The notes under the pieces: generated by a model
Seen by the model: the letters and a program-made list of their open reading frames with translations, nothing else
What the model was told of the DNA's origin: nothing
The model's database searches: none
Assembly: GCA_947304115.1 (NCBI GenBank)
Contig: CAMZAE010000011.1
Coordinates: 1-54,054 of the forward strand
DNA: 54,054 nucleotides
Reading direction: 5' to 3'
DNA from: an uncultured Prevotellaceae bacterium
GTDB taxonomy: Bacteria; Bacteroidota; Bacteroidia; Bacteroidales; Bacteroidaceae
Made by a program: the position numbers and the translations under genes
Shown: piece by piece, positions 1 through 6,315 of the stretch
How the letters are laid out: each line of letters starts with the position of its first letter
How positions within the stretch are numbered: the first letter of the stretch is position 1

Positions 1-398
1 AGGGCATCGCTGATGATGGCGTCCTCTTCCGTGAAGAGCGGCTCGAAGACACCGCCGTTGGCATCAAAGCAAGCGGCGTAGAGGATGGTGTCCTCCGTCT
101 TGAAGTAATCGCTGATGGCAGCTTCGAGTTGCTTGTGGATGTCCTGTGTGCCGCAGATGAAGCGGACGCTCGACATGCCGAAGCCTCTTTCAGCCATCAT
201 CTTCGTTGCGCCCTCGATGAGGCGCGGATGGTCGGAGAGGCCGAGATAGTTGTTGGCGCAGAAGTTCAAGACTTCCTTGCCCTTCACTTGGATGGCTGCC
301 TTCTGTGGGCTTTCTATGAGACGCTCCTCTTTGTAGAGTCCTGCTTCGCGAATCTCAGCGAGCGTCTGGCTGAGATGCTGTTTCATCTTTCCGTACAT
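1..398 (-). CDS. kbl: Glycine C-acetyltransferase (2-amino-3-ketobutyrate CoA ligase), N-terminal part
   Basis: Converts 2-amino-3-ketobutyrate plus CoA to glycine and acetyl-CoA, the second step of threonine breakdown; cytosolic and PLP-dependent. About 132 N-terminal residues are visible and the rest, including the PLP lysine, lies beyond the window. The protein starts [13 protein letters not shown] and carries the typical [17 protein letters not shown] segment and [19 protein letters not shown], both characteristic of the alpha-oxoamine synthase family. The partner dehydrogenase is encoded about 2.3 kb away on the other strand, past a TonB receptor gene. A TATCTTTG-type -7 box lies upstream (448-456, minus). 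Family assignment is firm; the reaction is inferred from family and from the nearby dehydrogenase. Confidence 0.93.
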   Translation of the reverse strand, partial: MYGKMKQHLSQTLAEIREAGLYKEERLIESPQKAAIQVKGKEVLNFCANNYLGLSDHPRLIEGATKMMAERGFGMSSVRFICGTQDIHKQLEAAISDYFKTEDTILYAACFDANGGVFEPLFTEEDAIISDA

Positions 399-400
399 GA

Positions 401-432
401 TTTAGTCGTTTAGGTGATTAGTTGTTTAGCCG
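401..432. repeat. Four imperfect 8-nt units (TTTAGNCG type)
   Basis: Reads as TTTAGTCG, TTTAGGTG, ATTAGTTG, TTTAGCCG followed by TTTAGG, just upstream of the kbl start codon. It is one of a set of four-unit arrays at gene borders in this window. Confidence 0.7.
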
Positions 433-447
433 TTTAGGTTTTGTTTT

Positions 448-456
448 GCAAAGATA
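448..456 (-). promoter_or_regulatory. Probable -7 box of the kbl promoter
   Basis: The minus strand reads TATCTTTGC, matching the Bacteroidetes -7 consensus TAnnTTTG, about 50 nt upstream of the kbl start. No good -33 TTTG was found at the expected distance. Confidence 0.5.
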
Positions 457-492
457 TGAAATAATTATGAATTAGGCATTCGTCATTATGAA

Positions 493-2586
493 TTATTTCA
501 GATGAATATCAATGGGGATGTTGGCTTTGATGCAGAAGTTCCTGCCCATTGCCGAGATGCCTTGCCTGCCTGTTGCCGCATTCGTATCAATGTACTTCAG
601 GCGTGACAAGTGCGGCTGATAGACCTTGTCGAGGAGATTCTGGCAGGAGAAGGTGAGTTCTATGCAGTTATGGCCGAAGATGTGGAGGTCCATGCCAGCA
701 GAGATGTTGAAGATGGCATAGCCGGGTGTTGCCGTTTCTGTGTTATCGACAGCATAGAACTTGCTTTGTCGGAGGTTGCATTCCATCCCGAAGGCAAGGA
801 AAGAGCGACGGCAATGTTCTTTCGCAAAATCAGGGAACTCATAGCGCACATCGCTCGTCCATCGCGGGGCAGGCATCATGGGCAAAGCCCCACCCCCGCC
901 TTGCACGCCTCGTACAAAGCTGAAAGCATTCTCGATGTGGAGCGGATTTATGGGGTGAACGTCTATCGACACTTCTCCGCCCATAAGCCTTGCGTCGCCC
1001 TGTCGGTATTGATAGGTGCGATAACCGTCTTTATCCGCAGGCAGACGTGAGAGGAAGATATAATCCTCTATCCAATTGCAGAATACAGAGGCCTGAAGGT
1101 TCACATAATGCGACGTGTAGTCAAGCCCAAGGTCAATCTGTGTGCTTTTCTCCGGCTTGAGTTCGGGATTGCCATATTCGTACTGGATGCTGCCCTCATG
1201 CACGCCATTCGAGGAAAGTTCGCTTACCGTGGGCGCACGGAATCCGCGTGCCGCATTCAGGCGCAGATTGAGCTTGTCGGTCACATTCCATACGGCACCG
1301 AGGCTTCCTGTCACACCCGTGAAGTTCTTGTTCAAGGCGGGGAAACGGAGATCACCGTCCTCCATCAGTGAAGAGGTGTTGAGATGCCTGTTGTCGAAAC
1401 GTGCGCCGCCAGAGAAGTGCCACTTGTTCCATTGCCATTCCGCTGTGGCGAAGAAGCCGATGTCGAAGAGATGGTAATCAGGAATGAGGTACTCTTCGCC
1501 CTGGTTAATGTTTCTTTGCCACATGCCGCCGACGCCTGCCGAGATTTTCCAGTCGTGAGGCAGCGTGTGGAGGTACTTGATGTCGTAGTTGACGGTATGC
1601 AGCCGCATGGCAAGTTCGGGTTCTTCCTCTTCCTCGAACTCACGGCGATAGTTCTGCTGATAGCCGATGATGGTTTTCAGCGTGCCGTTGCCAAAATACC
1701 AGGCATTGTCGCTCACAGCTTTCGTGTGCTGCACCTTCTGATAGGGCGAGAAGATGCTGTAGCTGTGTCCACTGAAGTCGCCTCCCACCATTTCGCCTTC
1801 AGTGATGCCTGGCGTGAAGTTTACTCTTGAGAAGCGAAGCCACGAATGTCCCCAGGACCTGTTCACGCCGAACATTCCCTGCACGTCGCGCTCCTTGAAC
1901 CAAGAGCCAGGTACATAGCCGTCGGCCTTGTTCTTATAGCAGTGTGCCGCCTTGTCGAGGAAATGCCAGTTCCAGAGCCAGCCGTTGATGTTTCCTGCAA
2001 AACCGACGCGATAGTCATAAAGGCCGTTGTTCGTCTGGTATTGGCTTCCCACCTTGACCTGCATCGTGCCCTCCTCAAGCGGATGCTCCGGATGCAGAAT
2101 CATCACACCGGCAATGGCATCGCTGCCGTACATGAGCGAGGCCGGGCCTTTGAGAACCTCAACGGAATGCACGCCCTCCTCATCGACTTCAAGCCCGTGC
2201 TCGTCGCCCCACTGCTGGCCCTCCTGACGGATGCCCTGCTCCACGACGACGACTCTGTTATAGCCAAGACCGCGAATGACAGGCTTCGAGATGCCGCTGC
2301 CTGTGCTTATCTGGGCAAGGCCTGGCAGATGACTCACGGCATCCACCATGTTTGTACCAATGGCGTTGTGCAAGAGTTTCGGCGAGACCACCATGAAGGG
2401 TGCCGCAGCATCCTTGAGTCTTTGCGTGCCAGCAATGCCTTGTACCGTCACCTCGCTCAGGATGGCTTCCTTCATCGGGTTGATACTGTCCTCCAGACAA
2501 TCGCTGTGCTCATGGACGTTTTGTGCGGAAACAGAGACAGGAAAAAGCCCACAAAACACTACTATATATATAATAATGTGCTTCAT
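493..2586 (-). CDS. TonB-dependent outer-membrane receptor
   Basis: A 697-residue TonB-dependent receptor. A signal peptide (residues 1-22, ending VSVSAQ) is followed by a plug domain (about 50-165, with QGIRQEGQQWGDEHGLEVDE and VEVLKGPASLMYGSDAIAGV) and a beta-barrel ending in an aromatic-rich strand. It has no N-terminal carboxypeptidase-like domain and no SusD partner, so it is not a SusC glycan importer. The Gln/His/Asp/Glu-rich plug loop resembles that of metal, haem or siderophore receptors, but the substrate cannot be told from sequence. It separates the kbl and threonine dehydrogenase genes. A TACTTTTG-like box lies only a few bases before the start codon, so the promoter is uncertain. 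Confidence 0.9.
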   Translation of the reverse strand: MKHIIIYIVVFCGLFPVSVSAQNVHEHSDCLEDSINPMKEAILSEVTVQGIAGTQRLKDAAAPFMVVSPKLLHNAIGTNMVDAVSHLPGLAQISTGSGISKPVIRGLGYNRVVVVEQGIRQEGQQWGDEHGLEVDEEGVHSVEVLKGPASLMYGSDAIAGVMILHPEHPLEEGTMQVKVGSQYQTNNGLYDYRVGFAGNINGWLWNWHFLDKAAHCYKNKADGYVPGSWFKERDVQGMFGVNRSWGHSWLRFSRVNFTPGITEGEMVGGDFSGHSYSIFSPYQKVQHTKAVSDNAWYFGNGTLKTIIGYQQNYRREFEEEEEPELAMRLHTVNYDIKYLHTLPHDWKISAGVGGMWQRNINQGEEYLIPDYHLFDIGFFATAEWQWNKWHFSGGARFDNRHLNTSSLMEDGDLRFPALNKNFTGVTGSLGAVWNVTDKLNLRLNAARGFRAPTVSELSSNGVHEGSIQYEYGNPELKPEKSTQIDLGLDYTSHYVNLQASVFCNWIEDYIFLSRLPADKDGYRTYQYRQGDARLMGGEVSIDVHPINPLHIENAFSFVRGVQGGGGALPMMPAPRWTSDVRYEFPDFAKEHCRRSFLAFGMECNLRQSKFYAVDNTETATPGYAIFNISAGMDLHIFGHNCIELTFSCQNLLDKVYQPHLSRLKYIDTNAATGRQGISAMGRNFCIKANIPIDIHLK

Positions 2587-2603
2587 TACTGCAAAAGTAC
2601 AAA

Positions 2604-2638
2604 ATAATTCTTAATTCTTCTTTCTTAATTCTTAATTT
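2604..2638. repeat. TTAATTC-type heptad array
   Basis: Imperfect 7-nt units (ATAATTC, TTAATTC, TTCTTTC, TTAATTC, TTAATTT) lie in the divergent intergenic region between the TonB receptor and the threonine dehydrogenase. Only intergenic; the unit contains stop codons. Confidence 0.55.
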
Positions 2639-2643
2639 CTTTG

Positions 2644-2651
2644 TAATTTTG
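2644..2651 (+). promoter_or_regulatory. Probable -7 box of the threonine dehydrogenase promoter
   Basis: TAATTTTG matches TAnnTTTG and lies 35 nt before the start codon. A weak -33 (TTTC, 2621-2624) sits 19 nt upstream. Confidence 0.55.
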
Positions 2652-2685
2652 CACTTGTTAAGTCTAAAATCTTAAAACCTTACAA

Positions 2686-3642
2686 ATGAAAAACATCCTT
2701 ATCATCGGCTCGACAGGACAAATCGGATCCGAACTGGCCATGCACCTCAGAAGTCTTTACGGTAACGAACACGTTGTAGCAGGCTACATCCCTGGCGCCG
2801 AGCCAAAAGGCGAACTGCTCGAAAGCGGCCCCACTGCCATCGCCGATGTCATCAAGGCTGACAGCATTGCCGATGCTGTCAAAAAATACAACATCGACAC
2901 CATCTACAACCTCGCGGCACTCCTCTCCGTCGTAGCGGAATCAAAGCCTCGACTCGCCTGGCAGATAGGCATCGACGGACTTTGGAACATCCTTGAGATA
3001 GCACGCGAGAACAAATGCGCCGTCTTCACGCCCAGTTCTATCGGTTCTTTCGGCATAGACACTCCGCACGACATGACGCCACAGGACACCGTGCAGCGTC
3101 CCCGCACCATCTACGGTGTCTCTAAGGTGACAACCGAACTGCTAAGCGACTGGTACTTCCACAAGTACGGCGTCGATACACGCAGTGTCCGCTTCCCTGG
3201 CATCATTTCTTACGTCACACCTCCAGGCGGCGGCACCACCGACTATGCCGTTGACATCTACTACTATGCCGTGCGCGGCGAGCGTTTCACCTGCCCCATC
3301 AAGGCCGGCACACGCATGGACATGATGTACATGCCCGATGCGCTTCACGCAGCACAGATGCTCATGGAAGCAGACCCCGCACGCCTCAAGCACCGCAACG
3401 GCTTCAACATCGCAGCAATGAGCTTTGATCCCGAAAGGATTTTCAGCGAAATCAAGAAGCACAAGCCACAGTTCGAGATGGTTTACGATGTTGATCCACT
3501 CAAACAGTCCATAGCCGAATCCTGGCCCGACATGATGGACGACACCTGCGCCCGACAAGAGTGGGACTGGCAGCATAAATTCGGACTTGAAGAAATGACA
3601 AAGGACATGCTCGCAAAGCTCGCTGAGAAACTCAAAGTCTGA
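2686..3642 (+). CDS. L-threonine 3-dehydrogenase, UDP-galactose-epimerase-like type
   Basis: A 318-residue NAD-dependent enzyme of the extended short-chain dehydrogenase fold. The N-terminal Rossmann motif is GSTGQIGS (residues 8-15) and the catalytic pair is Y143-K147 in IYGVSKVTTE. The segments PGIISYVTPPGGGTTDYAV and KAGTRMDMMYMPDAL are typical of the epimerase-like threonine dehydrogenases of Bacteroidetes, which replace the zinc-type Tdh. It oxidises threonine to 2-amino-3-ketobutyrate, the substrate of Kbl encoded nearby. A bifunctional epimerase is less likely given those motifs and the kbl neighbour. Confidence 0.9.
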   Translation: MKNILIIGSTGQIGSELAMHLRSLYGNEHVVAGYIPGAEPKGELLESGPTAIADVIKADSIADAVKKYNIDTIYNLAALLSVVAESKPRLAWQIGIDGLWNILEIARENKCAVFTPSSIGSFGIDTPHDMTPQDTVQRPRTIYGVSKVTTELLSDWYFHKYGVDTRSVRFPGIISYVTPPGGGTTDYAVDIYYYAVRGERFTCPIKAGTRMDMMYMPDALHAAQMLMEADPARLKHRNGFNIAAMSFDPERIFSEIKKHKPQFEMVYDVDPLKQSIAESWPDMMDDTCARQEWDWQHKFGLEEMTKDMLAKLAEKLKV

Positions 3643-3725
3643 AAGCATACGTTCCTGATTGTAACTGCAAGAAAAAAGCCAGCCTGACAACCGAATTTTG
3701 CAACCCCGCTAAACCAATTCTTTAT

Positions 3726-3809
3726 TTTACGTCGTAAATTGTACAATTCACGACGTAAATTATACAAATTACGACGAGAAACGTACAATTTACGTCGTGA
3801 AACGAAGAA
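3726..3809. repeat. Four tandem 21-bp units with core TTTACGWCGTAAA (family A)
   Basis: Units are 3726-3746, 3747-3767, 3768-3788 and 3789-3809. Each carries an odd palindrome close to TTTACG-W-CGTAAA, and the first three end in TACAA. A second four-unit array of the same family is at 12767-12850. The units vary while the palindrome is mostly kept. Confidence 0.88.
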
Positions 3810-3880
3810 TTCCGCAAGCAGAAAGACAAATCCCCTTGTTTCGCAAGGCATTTCCACACACAAAGAGCAGAAAAACGCAG

Positions 3881-3965
3881 AGTTCCGCGCATTAAAAGCG
3901 CGCCTTGGTGCTACAGCATCCAAGTTCCGCGACTACAATCGCGCCTTGGTGCTAAAGCATCCAAG
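3881..3965. repeat. Two tandem copies of a roughly 41-bp block
   Basis: Both copies begin AGTTCCGCG and end in a 26-bp part starting CGCGCCTTGGTGCT (3899-3924 and 3940-3965) that differs at one base. Within each, TTGGTGCT and AGCATCCAA can pair as an imperfect hairpin. The second copy ends 20 nt before the amidase start. Confidence 0.8.
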
Positions 3966-3985
3966 AACCACAAGTATTACTGAAA

Positions 3986-4759
3986 GTGACTGTCACACTC
4001 ATTCAAACCGACATTGTCTGGGAGCGGCCTGACATCAATCGCAAGGCAGCGCAGGAAGCAATGCTTTCAGCCGACAAAAGCGACCTCTATGTCCTGCCAG
4101 AAATGTGGAACACAGGTGTCACAACCCAGCCACAAGGCGTGGCCGAGGAGGAAGGCGGTGAGACTTTGCTGTGGATGCAGGAGATGGCACAGCGACTCGA
4201 CGCCGCTGTTGCAGGCAGCATTGCAGTCCACCTGCAGGACGGCACATACCGTAACCGATTGTACTTCGTCATGCCGCAGGAAACTGTCAATTGTCAATCG
4301 TCAAATTGTAAATGGTATGACAAGCACCACCTTTTCTCTTATGGCGGCGAAACAGAAAGCTATACACCGGGCAGTGAGCAGGTGACTGTGGAATGGCGAG
4401 GCATACGGTTTCACCTCAGCATCTGCTACGACCTACGCTTCCCGCTATGGCTCAGAAACAAAGACGATTACCACGTGCTTATCTGCGTAGCCTCATGGCC
4501 TGCAGCGCGCAGACACGCCTGGGACATTCTCCTCCAGGCCCGTGCCATTGAGAACCAATGTTATGTGCTGGGCGTAAACCGTATCGGTAAGGACCCCTTC
4601 TGTGAGTATAGCGGTGGGACAGCCATTGTCAATCCCTTCGGCATCGCAACATTTTGTCCCGATGGCAAAGCATCTGTCCTCACACACACCCTTGACATGA
4701 AACGCTTGGGGACATTCCGCCAGAAATTCCCCGTTCTAAAGGAAAGAGACACAAAGTAA
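3986..4759 (+). CDS. Nitrilase-family amidase (omega-amidase/YafV-like)
   Basis: A carbon-nitrogen hydrolase of 257 residues with the full catalytic triad: E39 (VLPEMWNTG), K113 (WYDKHHLFSYGGE) and C147 (ICYDLRFP). Length and motifs fit the Nit2/YafV branch, which deaminates 2-oxoglutaramate or 2-oxosuccinamate; the substrate is inferred. The start is GTG, since no ATG precedes the conserved beginning TVTLIQTDIVWE. Residues 100-109 (VNCQSSNCKW) are encoded by four TGTCAA-type heptads (4284-4311) that resemble intergenic arrays of this genome and lie in the loop before the catalytic lysine. Confidence 0.88.
   Translation: MTVTLIQTDIVWERPDINRKAAQEAMLSADKSDLYVLPEMWNTGVTTQPQGVAEEEGGETLLWMQEMAQRLDAAVAGSIAVHLQDGTYRNRLYFVMPQETVNCQSSNCKWYDKHHLFSYGGETESYTPGSEQVTVEWRGIRFHLSICYDLRFPLWLRNKDDYHVLICVASWPAARRHAWDILLQARAIENQCYVLGVNRIGKDPFCEYSGGTAIVNPFGIATFCPDGKASVLTHTLDMKRLGTFRQKFPVLKERDTK
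4284..4311. repeat. Four TGTCAA-type heptads inside the amidase gene
   Basis: Reads CTGTCAA, TTGTCAA, TCGTCAA, ATTGTAA. The forward frame is free of stops and encodes VNCQSSNCK. Similar arrays lie between genes (for example 11541-11568 and 49935-49962). Confidence 0.65.
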
Positions 4760-4762
4760 GCC

Positions 4763-4942
4763 TCACCACTCGTCTGTCCAGAGATTGATATCTCCCGAAG
4801 CACCTTTCACATCCAGTTCGCTGCCATTTACAGGTTCCGTTTCCAAGTCCAGACCAATCGTCGGGCTGCTTGCAGACAAATAAACAGCAGTAGGCTCCAT
4901 CCAAGTTATCAAACAGGCAGGTGATAAATATCTCCTTTTCAT
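4763..4942 (-). CDS. Small hypothetical protein (59 aa) downstream of a secreted protein
   Basis: Starts MKRRYLSPACLITWMEPT, continues with a serine-rich stretch and ends in an acidic tail (GASGDINLWTDEW). It begins 2 nt after the stop of the secreted-protein gene and is probably co-transcribed. The layout (basic start with YxxP, hydrophobic middle, acidic end) is common among short uncharacterised Bacteroidales proteins. Function unknown. An upstream in-frame ATG would add eight residues overlapping the previous gene, but the MKRRY start fits better. Confidence 0.6.
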   Translation of the reverse strand: MKRRYLSPACLITWMEPTAVYLSASSPTIGLDLETEPVNGSELDVKGASGDINLWTDEW

Positions 4943-4943
4943 T

Positions 4944-6293
4944 TTAGTACAGCCTCTTCTTTCCATTCACAACATAAATGCCCCTTTGTGCCTTGCTGAC
5001 GCGCTGGCCGGCGAGGTTGAAGATATGACAATTTGACGAATTCACCAATTCACAATTGTCCAATTCTTTGATACCATCCTCATCATCCTCGAAAACAAAG
5101 GTAAAGGCTTTGACATCCGCCGATACGCCACCAGCAGCGACAAGGGCTTTCCCTGCGGGCACTACGCTCGCCGCCACACGGACAAGATTGTTGCCTTTAA
5201 GACCATAGTATGTGTCGCCTTCTACATAGGTCGGGGCTGTCGTGCCCTCAAGCAGATTATCAGCAAGGACTACGCTACTGCTCCTGCTGGGAATTGTCAG
5301 CGTCTGCCCTGCGCTGCCTTTGAGCAAAATGCCTTGTCCGCCTTTGATGCTCCCTGTTATCTGGCTAAAAGTAATGGTCGAGCCTTCTATGTCCGTAATC
5401 TCCCATGCGCTGTAATCGTCTGCCTCTGAGAAGTCAAGTGCATACAGCGAGCAGAAAGTTGCATAGCCGTATGCATTGAGGGTGACGGTCTCCGTGCCGC
5501 CCTCCTTTGCTGTCGATAGCCCGGCTGGGGCTGTCACTGTTAATATAAAAGATGTACTGCCTGCAATGTACGTTTCGTTAGCCGCAGCATCCACAGTGAC
5601 GACCGTCGAGCCAACGGCCTGGGGTGTAAGAACAAGCCCATCGGCTGTTGCAACGGCAGTCGTGGTTGGCGTAAGGGTAATGTCACCACACAGCAAACCG
5701 GACGTGTCGAGAGTAAAGCTTGAACCATAGACTACGGTCTGATTGGCAATGGAGAGTGTTGGTGTTTCTCTATCGTCGGGAACCTTTTTGTAAAGCGTCA
5801 ATGCCTTGCCCGTACTTGATGTATAGCAACCAAAACCAGAATCATTTCTACGAAGGTAATTAGTGCTTGTATTTGCTCTGCCTTTGTTGGTAAAGTCGTA
5901 TGTTGAAGTTCCTGTGACGGTCCATCTGGCATAATCTGTGACTTCATCCAAAAGTGTTCCTATGTATTTGGTGCTTGTGCCTCCAGCATATTTCCCGACG
6001 CTTGAATTATATATTGTCCAGTAGTCTCCGTCGGGTGCGATATGCCAAACCAGATTTGGACTGGGGTTGTTGATGATGCCGTCTGTGACGGTGACTGAGG
6101 CGTATGCGAATCTATTTTCTGAAATAACATTCTTCAGGGCATAGGTCTGAACAATTACGTAGTCGCCTTCTGTGATTGTGCCGGAATACAATTCATAGTT
6201 GTCTGCAAAGAGGCTGTTTGCTGCGTGCAGGAGCAGGAGTATTGCTGTGAGTTTCTCTACTAAATTCCTTTTCATCTTATACTTATTTTTCAT
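4944..6293 (-). CDS. Secreted protein with Por-type C-terminal tail
   Basis: A 449-residue exported protein of unknown function. The signal peptide ends near HAANSLFA. Residues about 30-170 form a beta-rich domain (YVIVQTYALKN, WHIAPDGDYWTIYN), followed by an Ig-like region rich in Thr and Val (175-255) and another beta domain (265-405). The end (CHIFNLAGQRVSKAQRGIYV) matches the folded tail of type IX secretion cargo in Prevotella-like species. It is followed at 2 nt by a 59-residue protein gene. Translation may instead start at the second methionine (MKRNL, 6275). No catalytic motif was recognised. Confidence 0.75.
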   Translation of the reverse strand: MKNKYKMKRNLVEKLTAILLLLHAANSLFADNYELYSGTITEGDYVIVQTYALKNVISENRFAYASVTVTDGIINNPSPNLVWHIAPDGDYWTIYNSSVGKYAGGTSTKYIGTLLDEVTDYARWTVTGTSTYDFTNKGRANTSTNYLRRNDSGFGCYTSSTGKALTLYKKVPDDRETPTLSIANQTVVYGSSFTLDTSGLLCGDITLTPTTTAVATADGLVLTPQAVGSTVVTVDAAANETYIAGSTSFILTVTAPAGLSTAKEGGTETVTLNAYGYATFCSLYALDFSEADDYSAWEITDIEGSTITFSQITGSIKGGQGILLKGSAGQTLTIPSRSSSVVLADNLLEGTTAPTYVEGDTYYGLKGNNLVRVAASVVPAGKALVAAGGVSADVKAFTFVFEDDEDGIKELDNCELVNSSNCHIFNLAGQRVSKAQRGIYVVNGKKRLY

Positions 6294-6315
6294 TGACAGG
6301 TTGCTCTCTTGGGTG

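Larger units (their letters stand above)
3643..3985. other. Intergenic region of 343 bp made largely of repeats
   Basis: No gene is seen. It holds four 21-bp palindromic units (3726-3809) and a duplicated block of about 41 bp (3881-3965). No TAnnTTTG promoter box was found for the downstream amidase gene. Confidence 0.7.

Noticed and set aside
493..2586. SusC-type glycan importer
   Set aside because: No N-terminal carboxypeptidase-like domain and no SusD gene; the plug loop resembles metal or cofactor receptors.
3726..3809. CRISPR array
   Set aside because: The 21-bp units are contiguous palindromes without unique spacers, and no cas gene is present. The same holds for the 22-bp arrays.
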